This document shows, one piece after another, positions 1 through 8,815 of a DNA stretch of 64,000 nucleotides. A model generated the notes under the pieces. The model had not been told where the DNA came from. It was given only the letters and a program-made list of their open reading frames with translations, and ran no database searches. The stretch comes from an uncultured Planctomycetota bacterium (GTDB lineage: Bacteria; Planctomycetota; Brocadiia; CAIUPP01): positions 1 through 64,000 of the forward strand of contig CAIUPP010000075.1 of NCBI GenBank assembly GCA_903901045.1, read 5' to 3'. How positions within the stretch are numbered: position 1 is the stretch's first letter; the number at the start of each line of letters is the position of its first letter. The position numbers were made by a program, and so were the translations under genes.

Positions 1-206
1 AGTGCGCCGCCATCGGCGGCGCTTTGGCTATGACGGAGCGCACGACTCACGGGGCTGCACCCTGAGGGCGCCGGACTCCACGCCATCCAAAGCGGCGTCG
101 TTGCCGCCGCACTCCACAAACCATCGCGCTCAGCGTGATCACAATCATGCATCGCGATCCAGACCCTTGACGCCACAGCCTGCGGCGCTCTTGAGATGCG
201 TTTGCC
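1..206. repeat. Dispersed hairpin repeat, left copy (truncated by window edge)
   Basis: About 205 bp that recur with roughly 90% or better identity at 43539-43744 in the same orientation. The unit opens with a GC stem (GCGCCGCC, loop ATC, GGCGGCGC). It contains two inverted copies of a block reading GTGGAGTGCG...CGCCGCTTTGG, one near the start and its reverse complement at about 85-120, so the first 120 bp can fold into a long imperfect hairpin. It has no convincing ORF of its own. The other copy shows that the unit begins a few bases left of the window. It could be a MITE-like element, a REP-type repeat or a structured RNA. Confidence 0.85.
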
Positions 207-264
207 CCATCGCGCCCCCGTAGCGCAGTTGCCCTCCAATGAGAAGCCGATTACGCTCATTGGC

Positions 265-294
265 TTGCGCCGCTTTCACTCCGTCGAGTAGAAT
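265..294 (+). promoter_or_regulatory. Candidate sigma70-type promoter for the DapA-family gene
   Basis: TTGCGC at 265-270 and TAGAAT at 289-294, separated by 18 bp. It sits 35 bp before the TTG start and just after the dispersed repeat. It is a pattern match only. Confidence 0.45.
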
Positions 295-328
295 CCCTCC
301 GTCCGGGGCATTTTGGAGGGAATCATTC

Positions 329-1234
329 TTGGCAACATCAAAGACGCTTGTCTGGTCGGCCACCCCGACGCCTTTCCTGGCGGACGGCGCGCTCGACCTT
401 GGTTCGATTGATCGCGTAGTGGAACAGCACGTGCGCCTGGGTGTGACGGGACTCTTCGTGGCCGGTTCCTGCGGCGAAGGGCCTCTCATGCCGAACAAGC
501 AGCGCGCGCAATTGGTCAAGAAGATGCGGCGCGCCGCCCAAGGCCGCCTGAAGTTGGCGGTGCAGGTATCCGATACGTCGGCGGCGCGCGTTATCGAGAA
601 CATGCGCGAAGCGGAGCAGGCGGGCGCGGACGAGCTGATCATCGCACCGCCCTGGCTCACGCGGTTCGCCAACGCCGACTTCACCCGCCGCTATTTCCTG
701 GAGCCGCTCGAGAAAGCCCCCCTCCCGGTGGGCATCTACGTGCTCAAGCAGCCCGCCGACTCCCCCCTCGGGCTGGAAATGTGGCGCGAACTGGCCGCGC
801 ACCCGAAGGTCCGCCTCTTGAAGGACTCCTCCGCCTCCGATGAATACATGGCCGCCTTCGCCGCAATCAAGGCGAAACGCCCGGAGTTGGTTGTGCTGAC
901 CGGGTTCGAGTTCTCCGTCCTGTCGGCGGTGGAAGCCGGGTACGACGGCTGCCTGCTGGGCAGCGGCATTTTCATCGGCGGCATGCTCCGGCGCGCCATG
1001 GACGCGCTCGCCCAGGGCGACCGCGCGACGGCGGAAAGCTGGCAGAAGCGCTCCAACGAGTTCCTTTACGACCTGTTCCGGCGCGACGTCAGCGGATGGC
1101 TATCGGGACTGAAGTACGCGCTCAAGCGGCACGGCCTCTTCACCACCGAATTCATGCACGTCAGCTACCCCCTGAACGACGAGGACCGCCGCCGCATCGA
1201 AGCGGCGCTGGAACGCGAACGCGAGTTCATCTGA
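329..1234 (+). CDS. DapA-superfamily aldolase/lyase (dihydrodipicolinate synthase family)
   Basis: A 301-residue class I aldolase-fold enzyme (TIM barrel, Schiff-base lysine), the usual length for DapA/NAL/KDG-aldolase proteins. The start is taken as TTG: a GGAGGG Shine-Dalgarno lies 8 bp upstream, and the protein then opens with the family's SATPTPF strand. An upstream in-frame ATG at 239 would add about 30 residues unlike the family. The GSCGEG loop (about 47-51) matches the GTTGE substrate loop, Tyr137 matches the catalytic tyrosine, and Lys165 in LLKDSS is the expected Schiff-base lysine. The canonical YNxP motif is altered to YVLKQP, so true dihydrodipicolinate synthase activity is unlikely. 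In this sugar-degradation context a 2-keto-3-deoxy-sugar-acid aldolase or dehydratase is plausible. It is followed 13 bp later by the ATC-hydrolase-like pair and is probably co-transcribed with it. Confidence 0.85.
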   Translation: MATSKTLVWSATPTPFLADGALDLGSIDRVVEQHVRLGVTGLFVAGSCGEGPLMPNKQRAQLVKKMRRAAQGRLKLAVQVSDTSAARVIENMREAEQAGADELIIAPPWLTRFANADFTRRYFLEPLEKAPLPVGIYVLKQPADSPLGLEMWRELAAHPKVRLLKDSSASDEYMAAFAAIKAKRPELVVLTGFEFSVLSAVEAGYDGCLLGSGIFIGGMLRRAMDALAQGDRATAESWQKRSNEFLYDLFRRDVSGWLSGLKYALKRHGLFTTEFMHVSYPLNDEDRRRIEAALEREREFI

Positions 1235-1247
1235 ACGGACCCAGGCC

Positions 1248-1688
1248 ATGCGATACAAGGAGAGCGGCGAAGTCCACATGGACTTCCACCGGACCACCAA
1301 CGGGACCATCGCCCACCTCCGCAAGACGCACGGCGATCAGTTCCTGGATGAGGTTTTCCGGCACACGGCGCGCGAGGTCTATCGCTCCATCCATGAAGAC
1401 CTCAAGCGCGGCGATCCGGAGCAATTGATCGAGCACCTGACCTATTTCCTGGACCGCGAGAAGGGGGAATATGCTCTGGAGCGCGAGGGGGAGACCATCC
1501 GCTTCATCGTCAGGAAATGCCCGGCCATCGCTTACCTGCAGGAGCGCGGCATCGAGGTGGACCCCGCTTTCTGCCGGCAGACCGTCGTGATGAACCAGGC
1601 GTGGTCGGAAGGGACGCCCTTCGAGATCAGCACGGAGGTGCTCGGCGGCGGCCGCTGCGTGCAGACCATCCGGAGGGTCCGGTCATGA
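1248..1688 (+). CDS. ATC-hydrolase-like protein (first of a coupled pair)
   Basis: A 146-residue cytoplasmic protein without signal peptide or membrane segment. The arrangement of an N-terminal helical half (about 1-85), a KCPAIAYL segment (about 90) and a later conserved cysteine (FCRQTVVMNQ, about 108) resembles the L-2-amino-thiazoline-4-carboxylic acid hydrolase family, which uses Cys residues in its core. Members are often linked to unrelated catabolic genes and few have known substrates. It ends in an ATGA overlap with the next gene, which looks like a diverged paralogue with the same Cys-Pro and downstream-Cys layout; the two may form a heteromer. The family assignment is by eye. Confidence 0.6.
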   Translation: MRYKESGEVHMDFHRTTNGTIAHLRKTHGDQFLDEVFRHTAREVYRSIHEDLKRGDPEQLIEHLTYFLDREKGEYALEREGETIRFIVRKCPAIAYLQERGIEVDPAFCRQTVVMNQAWSEGTPFEISTEVLGGGRCVQTIRRVRS

Positions 1689-2188
1689 TTCCCAGCGACC
1701 ATTTTGTCCGCTTCTACAACGAGGTGTTCAAGGCGCTGGAGCGGAAAGGGCATGACCATCTGGTGGCGTACTGGCGCGAGCTGGGGCGGCTGCAAAGCAT
1801 CGAGTTGGCCGACAAGTTCAAAGCCGGCGGGCTCCAGGCGGCCTACGACTACTGGAAGCGCATCATCAAAGAAGAGAATTGCGACTCGGAGATTAAACGC
1901 GGGGATGGCTATCTCGAATTCCGCATGAACCGCTGCCCCAGCCTCTCCAAGGTCCTGGACAACGACGCCGAGCCGTTTGAGCTCTACTGCGATCACTGCA
2001 TGGGCTGGGTGGAGCCGGTGATGCAGAAGGCGGGCCTCTACGCCGTGATGGACATGAAGTCGCGCTCGGAACCGTGCTGTTTGTTCCGCATATTTGAGGA
2101 CAAAGCCCGGGCAGAAGCCTTCGAGCGCACCGCCACGCTCTCCTCCCGGCCGTATGCTCCGGTTCCTCCGCGACGAAGCGGTAAATAG
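1685..2188 (+). CDS. ATC-hydrolase-like protein (second of a coupled pair)
   Basis: 167 residues, started at the ATG inside the ATGA overlap with the preceding gene, which implies translational coupling. A longer in-frame reading from 1517 is an overlap artefact. It shares the layout of its neighbour: a helical N-terminal half, a RCPSLSKV segment (about 83) and a Cys-rich stretch (LYCDHCMGW, about 101-109), followed by EPCCLFRI near 140. The extra cysteines compared with the upstream partner could bind a metal or form the active site. The C-terminal 20 residues are Arg/Pro-rich and look unstructured. The substrate is unknown. Co-location with a DapA-type lyase suggests a small catabolic or detoxifying operon. 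Confidence 0.58.
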   Translation: MIPSDHFVRFYNEVFKALERKGHDHLVAYWRELGRLQSIELADKFKAGGLQAAYDYWKRIIKEENCDSEIKRGDGYLEFRMNRCPSLSKVLDNDAEPFELYCDHCMGWVEPVMQKAGLYAVMDMKSRSEPCCLFRIFEDKARAEAFERTATLSSRPYAPVPPRRSGK

Positions 2189-2235
2189 CCGCACGGTTCA
2201 TTGAGACGGCGCATCACCCAATCGCCGCCCGTCTG

Positions 2236-2264
2236 TTGACAGCGTGCGGGAGGGTGAGTACCAT
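2236..2264 (+). promoter_or_regulatory. Candidate sigma70-type promoter for the LamG gene
   Basis: A consensus TTGACA (2236-2241), a 17-bp spacer and TACCAT (2259-2264, 4 of 6 consensus). The predicted transcript starts about 55 nt before the LamG start codon. Confidence 0.5.
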
Positions 2265-2326
2265 GCCGGGACCATGTGAGCCGTCGCCTCCGTTGTAAAA
2301 CCCCTTTTTTAGAAGGAAGCAATGCC

Positions 2327-3073
2327 ATGGCGCGAGTAATGCTGGCGTGGACATTCGCTGCGATGTTTGTTCTCATCCTGGGCGCGGGCGTCCGGGCGGC
2401 GGATGACAAGTCGCTCGTCCTTCAGCTTGCCTTTGACGAGGGGAACGGAACGGTCGCCAAGGATATGAGCGGGAATGGCAACAACGGCGCCATCACGGGG
2501 GCGCAGTGGACGCCGCTGGCAAAGGGGTTCGGCCTCAAGTTCGACGGCGCCACCAGCAAGATCGAGATCCCGAACAGCCCCACCCTGTGCATGAATGACG
2601 GCGCGTTCACCATCGAAATCCGCCTCAGGCCGGACGACCTGACCAAGACGCAAACGCTCATGTCCAAAGGGATGTCGCAGGAATTCATGATTGCGGAGGG
2701 GGCGGACTACGGGCCGCGGACGTGCATGTTCCTGACCGACTGGGAAGCCTATCGCTACTCGGCGAACATTTTCAAGGCGGGCGAATGGATGCACGTGGTC
2801 TACGTCAAGAGCCAGAAGGACCAGGGCGCGGATCTCATCTGCTATGCCAACGGCGTGGTGAGCGAGGGCGGCAAGGGAAGCAAGGCATTCCCCGCCCTCA
2901 TCAAGCCCTCCGAGAACAGCCTGTTCATCGGGTGCGCCAATGACAAGTGGTTCTTCAATGGCATCATCCGCGAGGTGAAGATCTACAAGCGCGCGTTGAG
3001 CGCCGAGGAAGTCCTGGCGGAGTTCAATCGGATTCCGAAGGCGGACCTTGAAGTCAAGGCGGCCGCGAAGTAA
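2327..3073 (+). CDS. Secreted LamG (concanavalin A-like) domain protein
   Basis: A 248-residue protein with an N-terminal signal peptide (hydrophobic core MLAWTFAAMFVLIL, cleavage near VRA-ADD) followed by a single LamG/ConA-like jelly roll. Typical markers are LAFDEGNGTVAKDMSGNGNNG (split here as LAFDEGNG and KDMSGNGNNG), FDGATSKIEIPNS, and the closing RE-VKIYKRALSAEEVLAEF. The domain usually binds or orients on glycans; no catalytic module is attached. The ATG at 2327 is chosen because AAGGAAG lies 6-12 bp upstream and the signal peptide starts there; the reading open from 2276 would bury it. It is the counterpart of the LamG gene at 43844, and the same hairpin follows both. It is likely an exported carbohydrate-binding accessory protein. 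Confidence 0.8.
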   Translation: MARVMLAWTFAAMFVLILGAGVRAADDKSLVLQLAFDEGNGTVAKDMSGNGNNGAITGAQWTPLAKGFGLKFDGATSKIEIPNSPTLCMNDGAFTIEIRLRPDDLTKTQTLMSKGMSQEFMIAEGADYGPRTCMFLTDWEAYRYSANIFKAGEWMHVVYVKSQKDQGADLICYANGVVSEGGKGSKAFPALIKPSENSLFIGCANDKWFFNGIIREVKIYKRALSAEEVLAEFNRIPKADLEVKAAAK

Positions 3074-3093
3074 GCCGATTACGCTCGAAATCT

Positions 3094-3150
3094 GCGCAGG
3101 GGCAAGGCCCTCCGCCTTCCGGCGGACGAACGCCTTGCCCCTGCGCTATT
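3094..3150 (+). terminator. Strong hairpin terminator between convergent genes
   Basis: A 15-bp perfect inverted repeat (GCGCAGGGGCAAGGC and its complement at 3132-3146) with an inner GC hairpin, then TATTTT. The same element, nearly base for base, lies at 44560-44618. Confidence 0.8.
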
Positions 3151-3211
3151 TTGGCTGACGCAGCAGCGCCTTCTTCCTCCGCTCAGCGGGAGGAAGCCGC
3201 AAGGGCTGCCG

Positions 3212-6200
3212 TCACTTCTCGACCGGGGCGATGGCAACTTCCATCGGCCCGTCCAGCTTGCAGGTGAACGTCAGCACCCCCTTCTTGTCCGACGTGACCT
3301 TTCGCTCCTTGTCGGTCTTGACCAGGTAGTCGGTCCTGGGGGCGATGACAAACTCGCCGCTCGCGGCGGTGATTTCCACCTTCCCTTTGCCATGGAGTGC
3401 CAGCCCCATCCCCTTGCCGTCATACCGGCGGAAGTTCACGTTGACCGGGGCGGCGCTCTTCAGGCGCACGGGGACTTTCTCGACCACGGCCGCTTCCTTC
3501 TCGTTCAGCGTCACTTCCGTGCGCACGCCATGCTCGTCCACGGTGGTCAGGAAGTCGGCGGGAATCTCCCATCCCTGCGCGTCGTAACGGTGCGCGCAGT
3601 GAAGTTCCGAATCCCCCGCCCAGCCGTAGACGCCCGGCTTGGCGGTGATCAGCCGTTCCTGCCCTTTCACATAGTTGGAGTGGATTTCCTGGAAGGTGAT
3701 CGGGAACTCACGGGAAACCATGGGAGGACGGGTGAAGAAGTCCTTGCCGTCGTTCGGATAATCCCCGTAGTAGAAGGCCAGGCTGCCCAACTTCAACTTG
3801 TTGAGCGTATCGTAGTAGAACTCCATCTCGTTGGTGAAGTTGTAGGCATTGGAGAGGGTGACCACGCTGGGGGCCAGGTGGGTCGAGGCGTCCTCGACGA
3901 GTTCCTTGTCCCAGACGATGTAGGTCTCCTTGCCAATGGTGCGCGTGATGACGGAGTTGTTGGCGACCACCTGCGCCCCCTTGTCCCGCATCTTGCGCGA
4001 AAACGCCGCGAGGGCGTCCTGCGAGAGCAGCAGCACGGAGCCCACCTTGCGGGTGATCGTTTTGCTCTTCGGATCGATCTCCGCCGTGTGGCCGTCCCAC
4101 CGGTCATAGGTGTACTCGCCGCCGTACGCGGTCATGAAGCCGTCCATGAAGACGCCTTTGCAGCCCATCTCATCCACCATGACGTCGGCGCTGCGCATGA
4201 GCTCCTTGCCGAAGCTGTTATCCAGGGTGGGATAGAGGGCGTACCAATGCCAACCCTCCTTCTTCCGCTGGTCGCTGAGGTACGCGCCTTCCTGCCCCTC
4301 GTAGTAGATTCCCTGCTTGCCGCTGGCGGTAATGACGCGCGAGTCGGGGAACGTTTCTTCCGGCTTGTTCGTGCAATACAGGCTGTGGGCGACGTGGAAC
4401 ATCGCCTTCACATCCGGGCAAACCTTGTAGATCCCGGCGGCTTGCGTCTTCACCCGCTCCATTTCCTTCGGGTACCGGAGGAAGTCGATCCCATCCACGG
4501 TGACCTGCGGATCGTCGGCGGGGTGGTCCAGCGAGGTGAAATTGATGTACTTGATATTGCGAAGGGTGAAGTACTCTTGGGTGGGGACTCCGCGCCGGCC
4601 CAGGAACCGGTCGTAGTACAGGGCCATGCCCCCCTCCACCTTCCCGTTGCGCCCTTCATCGGCGCGGATCTGATTGATGAAGTCATAGTAGTCCGCGGTG
4701 CTGTTCAGGTAGAGCGACCATTCCAGCGTATAGGACGCCCCCTTGTCCAGCGCAAACTGCGTGCTGCCGATGGAGGATCGGTCCGGACCGAAGTCCCCCT
4801 TCGATTGGATAATGAAAACGTCATCCAGCGCCACGAACCCAAGCCCGAGGCCCGGCTTCTGCAGGAGCAGCGTCGGGTTGCCCTGGAGCGGGGCGTCGGT
4901 TTTCGCCGCGCGGCATTCCGCGCCGGCCAGGCACGCGCTGACGATATTCCTGCCCTGGGTCACCAAGTTGTTCTTGAAGAGAACGGCGATCGGCTCCCCC
5001 GTCAGGTTCGTCAGAGTGTCCTGGACGTTGACGTGCGTCGGGAGCAGCCGGATGGTTCGGTCGAGCTTGTAGAACTTGCCCGAGGCGGTCACCTGGAAGG
5101 TCCGATCATCCACCTTTCGCGTCGTCACTTTCCATTCCTTCTCGCACACCCCTTCCGCAGCGGCGGAAAGGCCCAGCAGGTTGAATTCGCCGTTCGGCCA
5201 AGAGAAGGCCGACTCCACCGGATAACTCTCGCCGCCGACTTTCAAATTGAACGCACCGCCGGCCGCCAGTTCCACCTGGTAGGCCGGAGGCGCGGCGGGC
5301 GCGGGCAGGAGCGCGACGGTCTTCTCCGCGGGGGATGCCGGCGTGACCGGCGCATACGGAATGGCCACGGGCGCTCCAGTCTGATGGACCGCTTTCCCGG
5401 CGGCGTCTCTCACGACGGCCGCCACCTGGTATGCTCCCGCGGGCAGCTCCTTGATGGAGAAGGTGTATTCGCAACGCCCCGTCTCGGGCATCGTCTTGAT
5501 CTTCTGAATCACCGCAGGCGCCTGGCCCGGCAACCCAAGTTCCAGCGCCGCCTGCTGCCCGGCTTGAAGGGGCAGAATGCCCGCGAAATCGGCCACCGCC
5601 GCCATGCTCCCGTATTCATAGTGCGGGTACGTGGTCAGTTGAATTTTGCCGACCCAGGAGGCGTCCTTGCCGTGGCGCGCAGCCCCCTGCTGGTAGAGTT
5701 TAATGACCTCCTCCGCAGAAAGCGCGCGTTGATACAGGGACACCTCATCCATCAGGCCATAGAAGGACTGGTCGGCCTGTGAAAGCGTGAAGGGCGCTTT
5801 GGCGGGAGCGGAATCCAGAAGATCGAACTGCGTATCGGCATGAGCGTCGATGTACAGGTTGGCGCTGTTGCCGCGGCGGGTGATGACCAGAAAATAGTAG
5901 TTGTTGTTGTCGAGAGCGCGGCGCGACATGGCGAAGCGCATCTTGCCGGCTTCGGCGCAGTGGCGGAAACTGACCTTGCCCGAGTCGCCGTCGATGCGCA
6001 GCAGGTAGCCGGAAGTGGGGTAATTATCTCCCCCGTCGAGGATGGCCCAGTTGGTCGAGGGGTTGGGAAACCCCGGGGACGCCAGCTTGAGCCAGACCGC
6101 GATGGCGCGGTCGCCGGGAAAGTTGAACTTCGGCTTCGTCCCGAGGTCCACGTAACTGCCCGGCTTGAAGCTGAGCGCGCCGCCGGCGTCGGTCTTCACC

Positions 6201-6976
6201 CAGGCGGCGCCGTGGATAGTGCCGTCGTTGCCGTTGCCGCTATGGTCCTTGAGGAGTTCGCCCGCTCCTTCCTCAAACGTGTAGTGCGCGAGGAGGCCGT
6301 CCCCCGCCTGGACCGGCTTGGGCGCGGCCGCCTTCACGTCGTCAGGCTTGGCCTCCGCCACCGGTTTGACCTCCACCGGCGGTTTGGCATCGGCCGGCTC
6401 TCCCGCGGCGGAAACATATCCGATGAACGCGTCGTCGAACCAGACCGAGCCGACATATCTTTCCGCGATGCAGTAAAGCAGCGTGCGTTCGACCTCAGCC
6501 CCCCCGACCGGGACGCGGTTGGCCGCGAGCCGCCAGTCCGTTCCGCCCCCCTTGAGCAGGGCGGTGTTCTCGATGAGTTTGCCCCCCTTCAGGTAAATCT
6601 GGGCGTAGATCCGCACCTGCGCCCCTTCCGGCAGCGCCGGCTCCGCGCGCACCCATGCGCCGAAATCCACGGCGTCGACGGCGCCCGCGCTCGCGGCGGT
6701 TCCGGAGTACGCGCCATAGCCCTTGGCCTTGTCCTTTGCATCGACACGCAGACTCTGCTTGCCGTCATGAGCGACGGCTTTGTCCGCAGCGAACTTGTCG
6801 GCGCTGTAGAAGCTCCAGGCGTCATTGGCGGGGTTGCCCGTCAGGCGCTCCATGCCCGGATCGGCCAACAGGTTCTTCGGTGAGAACTTCGTGATGGCTT
6901 CACCCGGAACGACGTCAGAGAAGGCCGGCCACGCGAATAAGACGAAAAATCCCAGCGTCACGAGGAATCTCTTCAC
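3212..6976 (-). CDS. Giant secreted CBM-LamG-TIM-barrel hydrolase of an uncharacterised family
   Basis: 1254 residues from a GTG start preceded by GGAGGAG at 8 bp; the reading frame stays open far upstream but only this start gives a signal peptide (residues 1-20). Modules: CBM4/9-like sandwich (about 30-190), Pro/Lys/Ala linker (190-222), LamG (226-430), a beta-rich region like the supersandwich preceding many glycosidase barrels (565-760), a TIM-barrel-like region (780-1110) and a C-terminal beta domain. Asp945 in GVFMDGF and Glu1028 in LVEDASTHL stand where retaining glycosidases place nucleophile and acid/base; DRWDGHTAEIDP follows. Paralogues here are at 48454, 51602 and 21957. The 48454 protein aligns from LamG onward, while its CBM half is a separate gene. 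It is probably the distal gene of the LacI-pseudopilin module A. Hydrolase activity is inferred; the substrate is unknown. Confidence 0.72.
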   Translation of the reverse strand: MKRFLVTLGFFVLFAWPAFSDVVPGEAITKFSPKNLLADPGMERLTGNPANDAWSFYSADKFAADKAVAHDGKQSLRVDAKDKAKGYGAYSGTAASAGAVDAVDFGAWVRAEPALPEGAQVRIYAQIYLKGGKLIENTALLKGGGTDWRLAANRVPVGGAEVERTLLYCIAERYVGSVWFDDAFIGYVSAAGEPADAKPPVEVKPVAEAKPDDVKAAAPKPVQAGDGLLAHYTFEEGAGELLKDHSGNGNDGTIHGAAWVKTDAGGALSFKPGSYVDLGTKPKFNFPGDRAIAVWLKLASPGFPNPSTNWAILDGGDNYPTSGYLLRIDGDSGKVSFRHCAEAGKMRFAMSRRALDNNNYYFLVITRRGNSANLYIDAHADTQFDLLDSAPAKAPFTLSQADQSFYGLMDEVSLYQRALSAEEVIKLYQQGAARHGKDASWVGKIQLTTYPHYEYGSMAAVADFAGILPLQAGQQAALELGLPGQAPAVIQKIKTMPETGRCEYTFSIKELPAGAYQVAAVVRDAAGKAVHQTGAPVAIPYAPVTPASPAEKTVALLPAPAAPPAYQVELAAGGAFNLKVGGESYPVESAFSWPNGEFNLLGLSAAAEGVCEKEWKVTTRKVDDRTFQVTASGKFYKLDRTIRLLPTHVNVQDTLTNLTGEPIAVLFKNNLVTQGRNIVSACLAGAECRAAKTDAPLQGNPTLLLQKPGLGLGFVALDDVFIIQSKGDFGPDRSSIGSTQFALDKGASYTLEWSLYLNSTADYYDFINQIRADEGRNGKVEGGMALYYDRFLGRRGVPTQEYFTLRNIKYINFTSLDHPADDPQVTVDGIDFLRYPKEMERVKTQAAGIYKVCPDVKAMFHVAHSLYCTNKPEETFPDSRVITASGKQGIYYEGQEGAYLSDQRKKEGWHWYALYPTLDNSFGKELMRSADVMVDEMGCKGVFMDGFMTAYGGEYTYDRWDGHTAEIDPKSKTITRKVGSVLLLSQDALAAFSRKMRDKGAQVVANNSVITRTIGKETYIVWDKELVEDASTHLAPSVVTLSNAYNFTNEMEFYYDTLNKLKLGSLAFYYGDYPNDGKDFFTRPPMVSREFPITFQEIHSNYVKGQERLITAKPGVYGWAGDSELHCAHRYDAQGWEIPADFLTTVDEHGVRTEVTLNEKEAAVVEKVPVRLKSAAPVNVNFRRYDGKGMGLALHGKGKVEITAASGEFVIAPRTDYLVKTDKERKVTSDKKGVLTFTCKLDGPMEVAIAPVEK

Positions 6977-7142
6977 GGCGTTTCTCCTCCATTCGGAATT
7001 TCCGGGGTGACAGCGCATTGCATCGCGCGATAGATGGCTGGTTGCCCGGTTGCCCAGATGAGCAAAAGTGCGATTCAGTACAGCACGCGACAGCGGGAGC
7101 CATGCATCCTCCCGCCGTCGCGCGTCCGGACAGCAGGTCGCG

Positions 7143-7397
7143 TTAGTAATTGCCTTCGCCATTAGTGTCAAGGCCGGCGTTCGTGTCAAACATGTGCCAG
7201 ACGGCCACGCCGCTGCACTGGCCGAAGCCCGACCAGGCGTTGTACTGGTTCGGAGCGGTGCCGCTTCCATACAACGGCAGGTAGTACTCCGCCACGGTGT
7301 TGCCGCACATGCCGAACTGCATTTGATGCCCCGCCGTCGTTACAGGCGACACGGCGGCTGTTCTCCACCAGATGAGCCGCTGCTGAGGATCGCCCGC
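7143..7397 (-). pseudogene. 3' remnant of a pseudopilin-like (H-X9-D) gene
   Basis: 84 codons aligning with the C-terminal end of the intact pseudopilin gene just upstream: GDPQQRLIWW, then AEYYLPLYG, then VAVWHMFDTNAGLD, compared with [19 protein letters not shown] and [14 protein letters not shown]. An in-frame TGA lies directly before the homology (7398-7400) and there is no prepilin leader or transmembrane segment, so it cannot make an exported protein. The tail sequence differs from the neighbour, so it came from another paralogue and is not a fresh tandem copy. The downstream hydrolase gene starts 166 bp later. Confidence 0.72.
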
Positions 7398-7415
7398 TCA
7401 AGAGCGGCGCGCCCT

Positions 7416-7442
7416 GCGGAGGCCGCCGAAAGCGGCCTCCGC
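7416..7442. other. Perfect 11-bp hairpin after the module A pseudopilin gene
   Basis: GCGGAGGCCGC and GCGGCCTCCGC around a 5-nt loop, lying between the intact pseudopilin stop and the pseudopilin remnant. No T-run follows on either strand, so it may attenuate or stabilise mRNA rather than terminate fully. Confidence 0.55.
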
Positions 7443-7467
7443 AAGGCCACAGTCTCCCATGTCACAT

Positions 7468-8730
7468 TCAGCGCGCCGGAATGTCCACGCCCACGTCAAT
7501 TCCGGCGCTCGTGTCAAACAGGTGCCAGATGGCGATCGACCCGCGCTGATTCGGCGAAGCCGGCTCTCGGGAGTCCGGCGTGCCGTAGTAGGGCAGGTAG
7601 TAATCGCTTACGATGTTGGTGTAGCCGCCGTAGTAATTCGGAGTCCCGTAGGTGAGTATCGGCCACCACATGAGCTTCTGCTGCGGATCGCCGTACCACT
7701 TGGCGCTCCAATCACCGTAGAGGGCGTTGTAGCCGTCCCGGTGGCCGAAGTAGCCGTTTCCGGGAGTCCTCACGGTGGTGCTGGCGGCGGGGAAAGTCTC
7801 GCCCCAGGAGTCGGTGACGATCGCGCGTCCTCCCAGTTGCTTCTGGTTCTTGAACACCGGCTCGCCGGCGGTAATCACGCGGCGCGGCGTGGTGTAAAGA
7901 ATGCCGACCCTGCCGGTGGTGGGGCTGTTGTAGACGGAGTAGGTCCCATCCGGGTTGACGTAGGTCGGGAGCAGGCGGTAGTCATAGTGGCCCATCACGG
8001 CCTTGGCGCTTGAGTAGTAATCCGAGGCAGCGAAGTCCTTGAGCCAGCCCCAATCGGCATACATGATCGCCTTGCCGTCCAGGGCTCCCCTGCCGGAGAC
8101 GGCGCGCTTGACCTCCGTCAGCGTCGTTGCGGCATAGGTGGTGACATCAGCCACCTGGTCCACCGGCATGTTCGTGGAACTCGGGCAGAAGAAGACGTTC
8201 ACGTCGCCGAGATAGCCGCTGGCCGCCAGGTTGCCCAGCCCGACCGGGTTCATCGTCGGATAGGTTCCGGGCTTCGTATTCGCTCCTGCGCCGATCCCAG
8301 GGTTCCAGCCGCTGAAGACCGTGCGGTAGTCAATGACCGGATTGTAGAAGTTGCCATAATAGGCGGCCCCGCCCGTGGGCTGATAGAAGGTGGCCACCGT
8401 ATTATACGCCGCATCGGCTCCGGTGAGCCGCCCATCGGTCACGAGCCCGTAGTCATACTGCTGGGAGTATGCGGGGGTGGAACCGGCGGGAAAACCAACC
8501 CATTTCCCCCAAGCGGGCCAAGAGGGGAAATAGCCGTTGGCGTCGCTGCAATAACTTTCCAAGGCTCTGCTCATCTGGCTCAGGTTATTCAGGCAGGCCG
8601 TACGGCGCGCCTTTTCCCGCGCGGCGGCCAGCGCCGGCAGAAGCATCCCGGCCAGAATGGCGATAATCGCAATGACCACTAGCAGTTCAATGAGAGTGAA
8701 CGCAGAAAGCCACGTTCTCAAGCTCTTCAT
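7468..8730 (-). CDS. Pseudopilin-like protein, prepilin N-terminus and H-X9-D motif (module A)
   Basis: 420 residues. Residues 1-10 form a short basic leader, followed by the type IV prepilin core [18 protein letters not shown] with Glu at +5, so a prepilin peptidase should cleave before Phe; the -1 residue is Ala, not the usual Gly. A helical spine continues through [14 protein letters not shown]. The long C-terminal globular domain carries [13 protein letters not shown], the H-X9-DG signature of DUF1559-like proteins with DG changed to DW. No secretion ATPase, platform protein or peptidase is nearby. The gene follows the LacI gene at 8816 by 85 bp with GAGGAGAGG before ATG. Paralogues are at 54194 and 58986. 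A surface-exposed or periplasmic filament or glycan-binding role is inferred. Confidence 0.88.
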   Translation of the reverse strand: MKSLRTWLSAFTLIELLVVIAIIAILAGMLLPALAAAREKARRTACLNNLSQMSRALESYCSDANGYFPSWPAWGKWVGFPAGSTPAYSQQYDYGLVTDGRLTGADAAYNTVATFYQPTGGAAYYGNFYNPVIDYRTVFSGWNPGIGAGANTKPGTYPTMNPVGLGNLAASGYLGDVNVFFCPSSTNMPVDQVADVTTYAATTLTEVKRAVSGRGALDGKAIMYADWGWLKDFAASDYYSSAKAVMGHYDYRLLPTYVNPDGTYSVYNSPTTGRVGILYTTPRRVITAGEPVFKNQKQLGGRAIVTDSWGETFPAASTTVRTPGNGYFGHRDGYNALYGDWSAKWYGDPQQKLMWWPILTYGTPNYYGGYTNIVSDYYLPYYGTPDSREPASPNQRGSIAIWHLFDTSAGIDVGVDIPAR

Positions 8731-8815
8731 GATACCTCTCCTCTAAGACAATGATTCTTAAAGAAACCACACCTCTGCACGCGTCCGCACTCACTTGAAG
8801 TTTCTCTCCTCCCAA

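Noticed and set aside
7143-7171. TTGACA-17-TACTAA as a promoter for the 3212 hydrolase
   Set aside because: The TTGACA encodes a conserved Leu-Asp of the pseudopilin remnant, and the -10 match is only 3 of 6. It cannot be separated from coding sequence.
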